A stretch of 64,000 nucleotides of DNA from an uncultured SAR86 cluster bacterium (GTDB taxonomy: Bacteria; Pseudomonadota; Gammaproteobacteria; Magnimaribacterales; AG-339-G14). The position numbers and the translations under genes are program-made. The stretch covers positions 186,001-250,000 of the forward strand of contig CABYXE010000001.1 of NCBI GenBank assembly GCA_902522825.1. The letters are read 5' to 3'. This document shows positions 32,015-42,923 of this stretch, piece by piece. Under the pieces are notes generated by a model, which saw nothing but the letters and a program-made list of their open reading frames with translations, was not told the DNA's origin and ran no database searches. Position 1 is the first letter of the stretch. Each line of letters starts with the position of its first letter.

Positions 32015-33067
32015 TTAGTTTAGCGAATCGAACTTAATTAAACTATCAGCCGCAGCTTTAATTGCTTCTTTAGCTGGTCTAGGTTTCCAACCTAGCATTT
32101 CTCTTGCTCTGGATGAATCCAATTTTCTATTTTTTCCAAGTTCGGGAGAAATCATTTTTAAAGGTGGTCTCAAAAAAGCAAAAAGTTTTAAAAGCCAAGT
32201 AGGTGCTTCGCGAGATGGAATTTTATTTTGAAATTCTGGAAAAGCATCTCTTAGATAGTCAGTTTGCTCTTTCATCATCATGTTGCTTTCTGAACAAACA
32301 AATCTTTTCCCTGCTGCTTCAGGATGGGTCATTGCAAGCAATTGAAGATCTGCAACATCTCTAACGTCTACCACTCCCATATCCATATTTGGCACCATAG
32401 GGTAATTGCCTGACATCAATTCAAGAATTACGCCAACACTGGTCCCATAATCTTCTTCAAGAACAGGTCCAAAAACCATTGCTGGATTAACAACAGAAAG
32501 TTCCATGCCGCTAGAATCCTTCTCTATAAATTCCCAAGCAGCTTTTTCTGCTAGTGTTTTGGATTTAGCATAAGCACTTGTATTTTTATGATTTACATCG
32601 GTCCAATGTTCTTCATTAAATGAGAACTCTTCATCAATTTCATCATCTCTCCCATAAAGTATTGCTGCAACAGAGGATGTCACTACAATTCTTTTAACTC
32701 CAGCCTCAGAAGCTGCTTTTAAGACATTTTTTGTGCCTTCAAGCGCAGGAGTGATTAATTCATTTTCATCTTTGGGGTTTTCCATCATAACTGGCGAAGC
32801 GACATGAAGAACATAATCACAGTCCTCCATAGCCTCCTTCCAGCCTTCTGAGCTAGTTAAGTTCGCAACTTTCCAATCTATGGCTAAGTTTGATTGCCCT
32901 TCATATTCTTGCAGTCCATCAGAGATAATTTGATTTAGTTTGTTAGTTCTACTCAAGTCTCTTACCGTTGATCTCACTTTAAAGCCTGCTGCAGTTAGTT
33001 TAATAATGCAATGAGTAGCAATAAATCCTGACCCGCCAGTGACTAAAACTGTTTTTTGATTTTCCAT
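32015..33067 (-). CDS. NAD-dependent epimerase/dehydratase (dihydroflavonol reductase-like extended SDR)
   Basis: VLVTGGSGFIATHCIIKL, VLHVASPVMMENP, SAYAKSKTLAEKAAWEF. Confidence 0.92.
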   Translation of the reverse strand: MENQKTVLVTGGSGFIATHCIIKLTAAGFKVRSTVRDLSRTNKLNQIISDGLQEYEGQSNLAIDWKVANLTSSEGWKEAMEDCDYVLHVASPVMMENPKDENELITPALEGTKNVLKAASEAGVKRIVVTSSVAAILYGRDDEIDEEFSFNEEHWTDVNHKNTSAYAKSKTLAEKAAWEFIEKDSSGMELSVVNPAMVFGPVLEEDYGTSVGVILELMSGNYPMVPNMDMGVVDVRDVADLQLLAMTHPEAAGKRFVCSESNMMMKEQTDYLRDAFPEFQNKIPSREAPTWLLKLFAFLRPPLKMISPELGKNRKLDSSRAREMLGWKPRPAKEAIKAAADSLIKFDSLN

Positions 33068-33120
33068 AAAGTGATTTTAAATGAATTGATATATAAAAAT
33101 AAACGTCTTTTTTAGAAGGG

Positions 33121-33516
33121 TTAAAAGGTAGAAACGTCTTTTTGTCTTTTGTTGTGTGCAATTCTTAGTATTACTGTTACAAATAAAGAAAGCAAAAAGC
33201 TAATAATCAAGGCGATACTAAACGGCGAGGTAAAAAAGGCTATAAATTGTACAAAAGAAAAAGATGCAAACATTACATAAACAGGCCAAACGGTAGAGGT
33301 TGGATTTTTTCCTGTGAAATATCTATAAATAAAATAAATACCTGTCAGGTACAACATAGGTCTAACCGTTTTGGTTCTTAGGGATTCTAATTCGTCGGCA
33401 CTAAGCCCCAAGAGAAGAAAATTCGTATGATAATTAAGTTCAAATACTCCATCTATAGAAAGAAAAATCAAGAAGACAAATAATCCACTCAACAATAATT
33501 TTATAAATGTTTCCAT
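33121..33516 (-). CDS. Small membrane protein, 131 aa (paralog A)
   Basis: YFIYRYFTGKNPTSTVWPVYV...RIAHNKRQKDVSTF shared with next ORF. Confidence 0.8.
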   Translation of the reverse strand: METFIKLLLSGLFVFLIFLSIDGVFELNYHTNFLLLGLSADELESLRTKTVRPMLYLTGIYFIYRYFTGKNPTSTVWPVYVMFASFSFVQFIAFFTSPFSIALIISFLLSLFVTVILRIAHNKRQKDVSTF

Positions 33517-33561
33517 TTCAACTCCCTCTAATTCTTAAAAAGTAGGAAACTATAACAAAAT

Positions 33562-33957
33562 TTAAAAAGTTGAGACTTCTTTTTTTCTTCTGTTATGGGC
33601 AATTCTAAAGATAAATACAGCGGCAACAGTAATTAATAAATTAACCAACATAAATAAATTTACTTTATCAAAAGTAAACAAAGCGACGAATTGAGTAAAA
33701 CTAAAACATATTGTCACTACGTAAACAGGCCAAATAGTTGAGGTTGGATTTTTACCTATAAAATATCTGTATATAAAATACAAAAGCGTTAAGTACATGG
33801 TTGGGTCAATAGTTCTTGATTTCCAACTTGAAAGCTCTTCAACAGAAAATCCAGAACCGGGAAAATTTTGATAATCAAAAAATACAATCCTTAAAACAGC
33901 CATACCTAAAAAAAAGATCGCCGCGGCGATCATTACTGAAGTAACTAACTTATTCAC
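33562..33957 (-). CDS. Small membrane protein, 131 aa (paralog B)
   Basis: YFIYRYFIGKNPTSTIWPVYV...RIAHNRRKKEVSTF; same length as paralog A. Confidence 0.8.
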   Translation of the reverse strand: MNKLVTSVMIAAAIFFLGMAVLRIVFFDYQNFPGSGFSVEELSSWKSRTIDPTMYLTLLYFIYRYFIGKNPTSTIWPVYVVTICFSFTQFVALFTFDKVNLFMLVNLLITVAAVFIFRIAHNRRKKEVSTF

Positions 33958-34066
33958 TTATTAAATTTAACAGTTTTTGTTTTTTTTTAAAATAATTATT
34001 AGAGTCATGTGGTGTTTTTTTATTTTGCCTATAAAATAAATATTAATTGAATTTTAGGAGATAACG

Positions 34067-35314
34067 ATGGATCTTGAATTTGGCTCAGAGTACGACGAAT
34101 TTACAAAAGAAGTTGAAAGCTTTTGCAAAGAATACAGCAACGCAATTATAACTTCTTCAAATGACAAGAAATTTGAAATGCATGATGCACTATCTGGTAA
34201 TTCAAATGAAAAATCAGGAAAAATAGTAAGTCGATCTGACTGGCAAAGACTACTTATAGAAAAAGGTTACTTTGCAAGATCTATTCCTAAAGAATATGGT
34301 GGATATGGTGGCGAACCCGACATAATCAAAAGCCGAATTATCGCTACTGAATTTTCTAAGCATAAAGTTCCAAATGCAATGGGGGGTCAGGGTATTGATA
34401 TGTTGGTACCTACTCTTCTGGAATGGGGAACCGAAGAACAAAAACAAAAATATATTAAATCAACTCTGCATGGAGAAACTATTTGGTGTCAAGGATACTC
34501 AGAACCAAATGCAGGTAGTGATTTGGCTAATCTTCAAACCAAAGGAGAGTTAATAGATGGAAAATGGGTAATCAATGGTCAAAAAATATGGACTAGTACT
34601 GCGCAATTTTCTCAAATGATGTTTTGTTTGATAAGAACTGAGCCAGAAGCATCGAAACATGCTGGTATTAGTTTTATTTTGATACCCATGGATACTCCTG
34701 GAATAGAAATCAGACCTTTGGTTGATATGACTCTTAAAGCAGGCTTTAACGAAGTTTTCTTCGATGATGTTACAGTTCCAGAAGAAAATCTTGTTGCTAA
34801 ACGAGGTGAAGGTTGGTCGGTTGCCAACTCTGTTTTGGGTCACGAAAGAGGTTCGCTTGCAAACCCAAATGCAACAATGAATAGACTCAATACACTAATT
34901 AATCTAATGAAAGAAGAGACTATAGATGGAAGAAGGCTAATTGATGTACCTTCTTATAGGGATAGACTCCTGCAAGTTCAGGGTAAGGTAATGGCTGTTC
35001 AAGCACACTCCTTGCGTTTGCTTTCTTCAAAAATTAATCCAAATCAAAATGTGAAATTAGGTGGAATGATTCAAAAATTAGTTGGAACAGAACTTAGACA
35101 TGAGCTTGAAGGTTTGGCTATTGATATCATGGGAGAGTTAGGAACTCTCTATGAGGACGATCCTAATGTCAGAGACGGAGGATCGTGGCAATTTACTTAT
35201 ATGTACTTCTTGGGATTAATAATTGGTGGAGGGACTAACCAAATTCAGAAAAATATTATTTCAGAAAGAGGATTAGGCATGCCAAGAGAACCAAAAGTAA
35301 CCGCAGAGGTTTGA
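34067..35314 (+). CDS. Acyl-CoA dehydrogenase
   Basis: WCQGYSEPNAGSDLANLQTKG, GQKIWTSTA, GTNQIQKNIISERGLGMPR. Confidence 0.94.
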   Translation: MDLEFGSEYDEFTKEVESFCKEYSNAIITSSNDKKFEMHDALSGNSNEKSGKIVSRSDWQRLLIEKGYFARSIPKEYGGYGGEPDIIKSRIIATEFSKHKVPNAMGGQGIDMLVPTLLEWGTEEQKQKYIKSTLHGETIWCQGYSEPNAGSDLANLQTKGELIDGKWVINGQKIWTSTAQFSQMMFCLIRTEPEASKHAGISFILIPMDTPGIEIRPLVDMTLKAGFNEVFFDDVTVPEENLVAKRGEGWSVANSVLGHERGSLANPNATMNRLNTLINLMKEETIDGRRLIDVPSYRDRLLQVQGKVMAVQAHSLRLLSSKINPNQNVKLGGMIQKLVGTELRHELEGLAIDIMGELGTLYEDDPNVRDGGSWQFTYMYFLGLIIGGGTNQIQKNIISERGLGMPREPKVTAEV

Positions 35315-35315
35315 T

Positions 35316-36413
35316 ATGTATTTTGGTTTATCAGAAGAACAAGAATTTTTTCAAGACAATGTAAAAAAATTCCTCGCGGATAATGCTTCTATTGAAGAGA
35401 TAAGAAAAATAACAAGCGGTGAAGGCCAAGAACTTCAATCAGAAATTTATCAAGGCATTATTAATTTAGGGGTTAACGCCCTGCTCGTTCCAGAAAAATA
35501 TGGCGGATTAGGTTTAAGTTTGCTTCATGCCGTTGCGATATCGCAAGCTTTAGGGAACGGCGTTGGACCAATTCCTTTTTCAGGCTCATATGTAATGGCT
35601 CCTTTGGCAGTAAATCTTGGAGGTAACGAAAGTCAAAGAGAAGAACTTTTACCAAAAATTGCATCCAACGAAATAAGATTTGGTATTGGTCTCAGTGAAT
35701 TTGTTGGAGCTAGAGAGGATGCCGGATTGGAAATAAAAAATAATAAAGTCTCTGGGAGAGCGCTATTTGTAATGGATGCGGAGAACTCAGATAAAATTAT
35801 TTTATCTACTAAAGCTGGCATTTTGTTCTTAATAGATTCAAAAGATAAAAATCTTACAATTAACAAGTTAACTACGGTAGATAAAACTAGAACCTTTCAT
35901 GAATTGATTCTAGATAAGGTCAATTGTGAAGTCTTAGAAGAATCCACAAAGGATATTGAAATTGTAAAAAGAGTTATTGATGCTGGAAGAATAATTTTAG
36001 CAGCTGATACATTGGGAGCTTCTGAATCGATGATCGAAAAGGCAGTCGCTTATTCAAAAGAAAGAAAGCAATTCAACAGAACTATTGGGTCCTTTCAAGC
36101 TGTGAAGCATATGTGTGCCGAAATGGCAGCAGATCTTGAGCCTTGTTATTCTTTAGTTTGGCAAGCAGCTCATTCTTTTGAAGTTGATTCTGTAAATGAA
36201 TCAAGATTATTAGCATGTCAGGCAAAATCTCACTTATCTGAGATCGGAAAATCTATTTCAAAAAAAGCTACAGAGGTCCACGGCGGTATGGGTTTCACTG
36301 ATTTATTGGGATTGCACTATTGGTTTAAGAGGATTGGTCTAAACAGACAAATTTTAGGAGCACCAGAAATTGTTAGAGAAGAAGCTGCTGAAATTCAAGG
36401 CTTCAATCAATAG
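35316..36413 (+). CDS. Acyl-CoA dehydrogenase (second subunit-like)
   Basis: AVAYSKERKQFNRTIGSFQAVKHMCAEMA, KATEVHGGMGFTDLLGLHYWFKR. Confidence 0.93.
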   Translation: MYFGLSEEQEFFQDNVKKFLADNASIEEIRKITSGEGQELQSEIYQGIINLGVNALLVPEKYGGLGLSLLHAVAISQALGNGVGPIPFSGSYVMAPLAVNLGGNESQREELLPKIASNEIRFGIGLSEFVGAREDAGLEIKNNKVSGRALFVMDAENSDKIILSTKAGILFLIDSKDKNLTINKLTTVDKTRTFHELILDKVNCEVLEESTKDIEIVKRVIDAGRIILAADTLGASESMIEKAVAYSKERKQFNRTIGSFQAVKHMCAEMAADLEPCYSLVWQAAHSFEVDSVNESRLLACQAKSHLSEIGKSISKKATEVHGGMGFTDLLGLHYWFKRIGLNRQILGAPEIVREEAAEIQGFNQ

Positions 36414-36414
36414 T

Positions 36415-37413
36415 TTATAAAGAATAAAAGTTCTCAGCTGATTTCATAAAAAGATAATCTTTATCTCCCTGGGAAAATTCCTTTGCCATTTTTTTAAAGG
36501 CATTCCAAATTGTTCGGTAGGAAATGGATTGTTTATCTACAGGAAAATTGCTCTCAAACATACATCTTTCGGGTCCAAAACTTTTAATAGAAAACTCATA
36601 ATATTTTTTTTGTGCTTCTATTAGTTGATCTGAGGAAGGGGGCATGGCTTGTTTATGAAATTCATATCCATTAATAGGCATCGCCAATCCACCTAACTTA
36701 GCGTAAACATTTTGATTTTTTGCTAGCTCATTAATATCTTTTTTCCATATTTCGAAAATTTCATTTTGCTTGCCTCGATAAGGGCCTATTCCCAAAGGCC
36801 CACTAAAATGATTTAAAACAATCTTAAGATTTGGGTGTTCTTTAGCTAAAAGTGTTACTTGTTTTACCTGATGATGGTATTGCCAAGCTTCAAATGACAA
36901 ATTTTTATTCTCTAGTTCATTTAAGCCCTCTGAAAATTCATCTGAAAGATAAAGGTTTTTTTGAGGATGGTGATGTGAATTATCTATTTCATCATGATGA
37001 TCCCAGCCTCCAGCGTGCCTTATTCCTTTAAAAAGGCCTTGTCCTTCTTCTAAGTGCTTTTCAAGAATTGAAGAAACGTTTTCTGAAAGTAAATCTGCAT
37101 GTCCTACAATTCCACAAATTTGAGCTTTGTCAGGTTGTTTTTTTGCTTCTAAAGAAATGTTCCTTACAAAGATAGTTTCACCAACCGGTCGTGAACTTTC
37201 ATCGCCGTCTAATAAATATTCTTGTGAGCACTCTATAAAAACAGTTTTTTTAATATTGTGACCGTCATCTGTATCTTTCCACAAGTCATCTAATAAATAA
37301 TGCAATTCTCCAGGCCATAAATGATGATGTGGATCTACGATTGGCCTCTCTGGCTCTAAAACTTCTTCTTTAACCTGATCTAGCCATGCTAAACGGTCTT
37401 CAAGAATGCTCAC
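36415..37413 (-). CDS. Amidohydrolase family 2 (metal-dependent hydrolase)
   Basis: IVDPHHHLWPG, LNHFSGPLG, FESNFPVDKQSISYRTIWNAFKK. Confidence 0.9.
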   Translation of the reverse strand: MSILEDRLAWLDQVKEEVLEPERPIVDPHHHLWPGELHYLLDDLWKDTDDGHNIKKTVFIECSQEYLLDGDESSRPVGETIFVRNISLEAKKQPDKAQICGIVGHADLLSENVSSILEKHLEEGQGLFKGIRHAGGWDHHDEIDNSHHHPQKNLYLSDEFSEGLNELENKNLSFEAWQYHHQVKQVTLLAKEHPNLKIVLNHFSGPLGIGPYRGKQNEIFEIWKKDINELAKNQNVYAKLGGLAMPINGYEFHKQAMPPSSDQLIEAQKKYYEFSIKSFGPERCMFESNFPVDKQSISYRTIWNAFKKMAKEFSQGDKDYLFMKSAENFYSL

Positions 37414-37414
37414 A

Positions 37415-39580
37415 TTAAGACTTATATTCTATTCTTTTCGAATGTAAGATTGGTTCAGTATAGCCACTTGGCTGATTTCTACCTTCCAAAACTAGATCGC
37501 ATGCAGCATTAAAAGCATATCCAGAATAATCCGGTGCCATATTTTCATAGTTAGGATCGCCTTTATTTTGATCGTCAACTACTTTAGCCATTTTCTTCAT
37601 AGTTTCCACTACCTGATCTTTATTAGTAAGACCATGATGAAGCCAATTGGCTATGTGTTGACTTGAAATTCTGCAAGTTGCTCTATCTTCCATTAAACCA
37701 ACATTATTGATATCTGGAACCTTAGAACAGCCCACTCCTTGATCTACCCAACGAACGACATACCCCAATATACCTTGAGCATTATTATCTAGCTCAGCCT
37801 GAATCTCTTCAGCAGAAAGATTTTCTGGATCTTTTAATAAAGGGATTTCCAGAATATCTTCTAAACTAGCCTTTGCTCTTTTTGTTAAATCTTCTTGAAC
37901 CGAAGGAACATTTAATTGGTGATAATGCAACGCATGCAAAGTAGCAGCCGTTGGGGATGGAACCCATGCACAATCTGCTCCTGCTTCAGGATGCATAGTT
38001 TTTGTTTCATACATATTTAGCATTTCATCAGGCATCGGCCACATTCCTTTTCCAATTTGAGCTTTACCTTTGAATCCAGTTTCCAATCCAGTGTCTACAT
38101 TCCAATCTTCGTAAGCACTTATCCATGGTTGTTGTTTCATTTCAGATTTTTTAATGAAAGGCCCAGCTTCCATACTCGTATGGATTTCATCGCCAGTTCT
38201 ATCCAAGAATCCAGTATTAATAAATATCACTCTGTCTTTAGCAACCTTAATACATTCTTTTAAATTGACGGTTGTTCTTCTTTCCTCATCCATGATGCCG
38301 ACTTTTACTGTCAAAGGATCTAGGCCTACTGCTTTTTCTACTGCTGCAAATAAATCACATGTTAATTCTACTTCTTCTGGGCCATGCATCTTAGGTTTAA
38401 CAATATAAATACTTTTAGCTCTGCTATTTGATAGTTCTCCTGAAGAAAGTACATCGTGTTTTCCTATTGCAATAGTAAACATAGCATCCATGATGCCCTC
38501 AAAAACTTCTTCATTGTTAGCATCTAAAATTCCTGGATTTTTCATCAAGTGTCCAACATTTCTGACGAGCATAGTGCTTCTTCCAGGAAGAGAGAAAGTG
38601 TTTCCAATTAAATCAGTGTACTCTCTGTCTTTATTGAGAGTTCTTGTTAAAGATTGACCATTTTTTGAAAACGTTTCTGATAAATCTCCTTTCATCAAGC
38701 CAAGCCAATTTCCATAGACTTCAGCCTTATCAATTCCATCTACTGCAGCAACAGAATCTTCACAATCTTGAATTGTTGTTATTGCGCTTTCAACCAAGAC
38801 ATCCTTTACTCCCGCCGGATCATCACTACCGATAGAGTCATTTCTATCTATTTGAATTTCTAAGTGCAATAGATTATTTTTAAGCAAAATTCCTGAAGGA
38901 TTTTCAGTTGAGCCTACATAACCGATAAACTTTGAATCATCTTCGATAGTAGTTTGAGTCTGATCAGCTAATGTAATTTGCAATTTACCGTCAAAAATTT
39001 GAAACGCAGTAATATCTTTATAAGAACCCTGAGTTAGAGGGATATTCTCATCTAAGAATTTTTTTGAAAATTCAATAACTTTTGCCCCTCTTTTTGGATT
39101 ATAAGCTCCGGCTTTTTCAGCACCATCTTCTTCAGAAATCACATCAGTTCCATAAAGTGCATCGTATAAACTTCCCCACCTTGCGTTTGCTGCATTTAAA
39201 GCAAATCTAGCATTCATAACTGGCACTACAAGCTGAGGACCGGCTATAGAAGATATTTCTGGATCAACGTTTTGTGTTTCTATGGAAAAGTCTTCTGGTT
39301 CATTTAATAGATATCCTATTTCTTTTAAAAATTTTTTATATTCGGCTTTATCAATTGACTTGCTTTTATTGTTTAGGTGCCATTCATCAATACTTTTTTG
39401 CAGATCTTCTCTTTTTTCAAGTAACGCTTTATTTCTAGGAGTAAATTCTTCTATTATTTTTTCAAAACTTACCCAGAAACTTTCAGGCTCAATATCTATT
39501 CCTACACAAACTTTTTTATTGATTAAGTCGTCTAATTCTTTAGCTACTTTTAGAGAACCATGATTTATATATTCAGTCAT
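37415..39580 (-). CDS. glcB: Malate synthase G
   Basis: 721 aa; [87 protein letters not shown]. Confidence 0.96.
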   Translation of the reverse strand: MTEYINHGSLKVAKELDDLINKKVCVGIDIEPESFWVSFEKIIEEFTPRNKALLEKREDLQKSIDEWHLNNKSKSIDKAEYKKFLKEIGYLLNEPEDFSIETQNVDPEISSIAGPQLVVPVMNARFALNAANARWGSLYDALYGTDVISEEDGAEKAGAYNPKRGAKVIEFSKKFLDENIPLTQGSYKDITAFQIFDGKLQITLADQTQTTIEDDSKFIGYVGSTENPSGILLKNNLLHLEIQIDRNDSIGSDDPAGVKDVLVESAITTIQDCEDSVAAVDGIDKAEVYGNWLGLMKGDLSETFSKNGQSLTRTLNKDREYTDLIGNTFSLPGRSTMLVRNVGHLMKNPGILDANNEEVFEGIMDAMFTIAIGKHDVLSSGELSNSRAKSIYIVKPKMHGPEEVELTCDLFAAVEKAVGLDPLTVKVGIMDEERRTTVNLKECIKVAKDRVIFINTGFLDRTGDEIHTSMEAGPFIKKSEMKQQPWISAYEDWNVDTGLETGFKGKAQIGKGMWPMPDEMLNMYETKTMHPEAGADCAWVPSPTAATLHALHYHQLNVPSVQEDLTKRAKASLEDILEIPLLKDPENLSAEEIQAELDNNAQGILGYVVRWVDQGVGCSKVPDINNVGLMEDRATCRISSQHIANWLHHGLTNKDQVVETMKKMAKVVDDQNKGDPNYENMAPDYSGYAFNAACDLVLEGRNQPSGYTEPILHSKRIEYKS

Positions 39581-39646
39581 AATATTTTTATATTGATTTA
39601 AGGAAAGATAATTCTAGCAGATGTTTTCAGCTTATAATTACTAAAA

Positions 39647-40771
39647 ATGAATTTAGAAAACTTAACAAAACAACTTATTCAAATCGAATCTATATCGCCA
39701 AATGATGCAGGTTGTTTTGATATTTTGGAATCCGAATTAAAAGAAATGAATTTTTCTTGCGAAAGAATAAGTTATAAAAATGTTGAAAATCTTTATGCTG
39801 TAATAGGATCTCAAGGTCCTACTTTATGTTTTTTGGGCCATACAGATGTTGTTCCGACTGGTCCTGAAGATCAATGGACTCATCCTCCTTTTAGCGGAGA
39901 AACTCATGATGATCATATTTACGGCAGAGGAGCTGCTGATATGAAAGGAAATATTTGTGCTTTCATAGAAGCATTAGATGCTTTCTTAAAAACAGAAAAG
40001 TTGGACTATAGAATAGCAGTACTTCTTACTAGTAACGAAGAAGGCACTCCTGAAGACGGCTTTATTGATGAGCTATTAGAAGAATTAAAAGCTAGAGGAG
40101 AAACTATAGATTACTGTTTAGTAGGAGAGCCGTCTTCTTCATTAAAAATAGCAGATACTATAAGAATTGGAAGAAGAGGTTCATTGAGTGGGAAATTAAA
40201 AATAATAGGAAAGCAAGGTCATATAGCTTACCCGGAAAAAATAATTAACCCTATTTTTTTAGTTACAGATCTAATAAAAATTCTAAAAGAAAAAAAGTGG
40301 GATTCAGGAAATGAACATTTCCAACCAACTTCTTTTCAAATATCAAATATAAATTCTGGAACAGGAGCTGGAAATATAGTTCCTGGTGAATTAATTATGG
40401 ATTTTAATTTTAGATTTTGTTCAGAATCTAGCAGTGAAGATTTAATAAGCAGTTTTGAAGAAATACTTAATTCTTTAGATTTAAATTTCGAGTTGGATTG
40501 GTCATTGAGTGGAAATCCATTTTTAACTACAAAGGACTTTTTTATTAAAAAAATAATTTCAGCAATTAAAAATGTAACTGGTAAGGAGCCCTTAATTAAT
40601 AATGGTGGTGGTACATCCGATGGAAGGTTTATGACTGCTATGAATGCAGAAATTGTTGAGCTAGGCCCTCTTAATGAATCAATTCATAAGATTGATGAAA
40701 ACGTATCCTTAGCCGATTTGAAAACGCTTAGAGATATTTATATAAATTTATTGAAAAATTTATCTACTTAA
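39647..40771 (+). CDS. dapE: Succinyl-diaminopimelate desuccinylase
   Basis: LCFLGHTDVVPTGPEDQWTHPPFSGE, GRGAADMKGNICAFIEA, TSNEEGTPEDG, NNGGGTSDGRFM. Confidence 0.95.
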   Translation: MNLENLTKQLIQIESISPNDAGCFDILESELKEMNFSCERISYKNVENLYAVIGSQGPTLCFLGHTDVVPTGPEDQWTHPPFSGETHDDHIYGRGAADMKGNICAFIEALDAFLKTEKLDYRIAVLLTSNEEGTPEDGFIDELLEELKARGETIDYCLVGEPSSSLKIADTIRIGRRGSLSGKLKIIGKQGHIAYPEKIINPIFLVTDLIKILKEKKWDSGNEHFQPTSFQISNINSGTGAGNIVPGELIMDFNFRFCSESSSEDLISSFEEILNSLDLNFELDWSLSGNPFLTTKDFFIKKIISAIKNVTGKEPLINNGGGTSDGRFMTAMNAEIVELGPLNESIHKIDENVSLADLKTLRDIYINLLKNLST

Positions 40772-41570
40772 GATTTCTAAAATTAGGCTTACGCTTTTCT
40801 AAAAAAGCCATTATTCCTTCTTTAAAAGGAGGAGCATCACATAAAATTCTTTGAGTTTTAGTTTCATATTCTAGCTGATCATCCAGAGTTGAAACCAAAG
40901 CGTTATCATGCGAATGCACTATAGCTTTCAACCCTTCAATTGCTCCATCTGCCATTTGAGATGCAATTTTCATGGCTTCTTTCATCAAATCTTCATCTGA
41001 GAATGTTTTCCATAATAGTCCCCACTCTTCAGCTTTTTCGGCTGATAGATCTTCTCCCAGCATTGCCAATCCATTTGCTCTAGCTCTCGATAAGAGGTTT
41101 GGAACGAACCAAGATGCTCCAACATCAGAAATAATACCAAGCTGATTTCCAAAAACTAATTTAAACTTGGCTGACTTTGAGGCGATTATTATATCCCCAC
41201 TTAAAGCAAGCCCAGCGCCGCCTCCAGCAGCAACCCCATTTATCGCATTAACGACAGGTTTTGGACAATTTACTATCTTTTTAATCATGGGATTCAACCC
41301 TATGATCATGCTATTTGCTGCAGATTCTCCAGCAGACCATCCTGGTTCACCAGGCCACCCGCCGCCAGTTAAATCAGCTCCGGAACAAAACCCTCTTCCT
41401 TCTCCTGTTAAAATGACTGATCTAATATTATCGTTTGAACTCGCTTCGTCAAAAGCAGAAATAACTCCCAATACAAGGTCGTAGTTAAGACTATTCAAAC
41501 TTTCAGGCCTGTTCAGCGTAACGGTCAAAACTCCATTTTCACTCACTTCTCTTTTTACAACATTTTCCAT
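40764..41570 (-). CDS. Enoyl-CoA hydratase/isomerase
   Basis: GRGFCSGADLTG, NGVAAGGGAGLALSGDIIIAS. Confidence 0.93.
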   Translation of the reverse strand: MENVVKREVSENGVLTVTLNRPESLNSLNYDLVLGVISAFDEASSNDNIRSVILTGEGRGFCSGADLTGGGWPGEPGWSAGESAANSMIIGLNPMIKKIVNCPKPVVNAINGVAAGGGAGLALSGDIIIASKSAKFKLVFGNQLGIISDVGASWFVPNLLSRARANGLAMLGEDLSAEKAEEWGLLWKTFSDEDLMKEAMKIASQMADGAIEGLKAIVHSHDNALVSTLDDQLEYETKTQRILCDAPPFKEGIMAFLEKRKPNFRNLK

Positions 41571-41572
41571 TT

Positions 41573-42799
41573 TTAAACCTCTAATTTTACTTTGGTGAAA
41601 CCTTTTGAAATTTTAACAAATTCTTTATCTACAATTCTATTCATTATTCTAAATTTAAATATGAATTTAATTATCGGCAATAATAAATCTATAAGAAATT
41701 TATTTACCAAAATAAATTTTGGTGGCCTTGATTGAATTTGTTGTACTTGCTTAACCTCAATCAGTCTTTCTTTTTCTATCTGATCAAATGCAAAATCAAG
41801 ATCAGAATTAGAAAGTTTTTTACTGTTAAATAAAGGAAGTAAATAATTCGCACACACAACAGCATCCCGCAGCGCGATGTTTAAACCCTGACCTCCGACA
41901 GCATTCATGGTATGCGCTGCGTCACCTAATAATAAGGCGCCTTGTTTATTCCATTTTTTTACTCGGTCAAGAGTCATTTTCAAAACAAAAGGGTCTGAAA
42001 TTTCATTGTTATCTAAACAAAATTGAAGATGTTTGGAAAAGTCTTTAGGTGATTTATCTTTTATAAATTTAATCCATTTTTCTTTTCCTTGTTGTTTTAA
42101 TTCACCATATGATCCAGATGGTATTACCCACCCGACCTGCATTTTTTCATCATAAACAGCTACGCAAACAAGCATAGAATTTGGAAACAAGCTAAAAAAC
42201 GCATGCGAACCAGGAAAAGCTCTTTCAGGATATGGTATTTTGAACCACAAAACATCTGACGGTTGATGATAATTTTTTACGGAAAAATTTAACTTTCTTC
42301 GAACCATAGAACTTCTTCCATCGAAACCTATAACCACCCTTGCCTTGACATCAATTTCTTCATTAGAACCAGATATTTTTACTCCACAAACTCTGTTATT
42401 TTCGTAGATTAAGTCTTGGCCTTTATATCCTCTATAGAAGCTGAAGTTTTTATAATCTGATGATTTCTCAATTACTTTTTCTAGTAATTGAGGTTGCGAT
42501 ACCCAGCGAAATTCGCCATTTTCAATAAAATCGGGTTCTGGGTTGGCAATTAAAGTTCCTTTATAAAAAATATTAAACTTGTTTACTGTTCTATATTTAA
42601 TATTTTCAGTATCTATATCAATACCAATTTGATCTAAAACTTCCTTGCCGCTAGGCATAAGAGCTTCTCCTCTAAACTCCTTAGAAAAATCTTTTTGTCG
42701 TTCTATTAAAGCTACTTTGACGCCTCTAGAAGCAAAAATATTTGCTAATGTGGCTCCACCAGGACCACCGCCAACTATTGCTATATCAAAAACATCCAT
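41573..42799 (-). CDS. FAD-dependent monooxygenase/oxidoreductase (UbiH/PHBH-like)
   Basis: DIAIVGGGPGGATLANIFASRGVKVALIER, GALLLGDAAHTMNAVGGQGLNIALRDA. Confidence 0.9.
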   Translation of the reverse strand: MDVFDIAIVGGGPGGATLANIFASRGVKVALIERQKDFSKEFRGEALMPSGKEVLDQIGIDIDTENIKYRTVNKFNIFYKGTLIANPEPDFIENGEFRWVSQPQLLEKVIEKSSDYKNFSFYRGYKGQDLIYENNRVCGVKISGSNEEIDVKARVVIGFDGRSSMVRRKLNFSVKNYHQPSDVLWFKIPYPERAFPGSHAFFSLFPNSMLVCVAVYDEKMQVGWVIPSGSYGELKQQGKEKWIKFIKDKSPKDFSKHLQFCLDNNEISDPFVLKMTLDRVKKWNKQGALLLGDAAHTMNAVGGQGLNIALRDAVVCANYLLPLFNSKKLSNSDLDFAFDQIEKERLIEVKQVQQIQSRPPKFILVNKFLIDLLLPIIKFIFKFRIMNRIVDKEFVKISKGFTKVKLEV

Positions 42800-42923
42800 T
42801 AGAGCAGGTTAACACTTCTTAAATAAAAGTTCTGTAAATGAAACTTATTACTTAAAAGAATATATAACTAATAATTATGACATAATCCTTAACTTCTAAA
42901 TAAAAGTTATATATAGTTTTCCC

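Noticed and set aside
37415-39580. Glyoxylate shunt operon around malate synthase G
   Set aside because: No isocitrate lyase or glycolate oxidase genes adjacent, so only glcB itself is supported.
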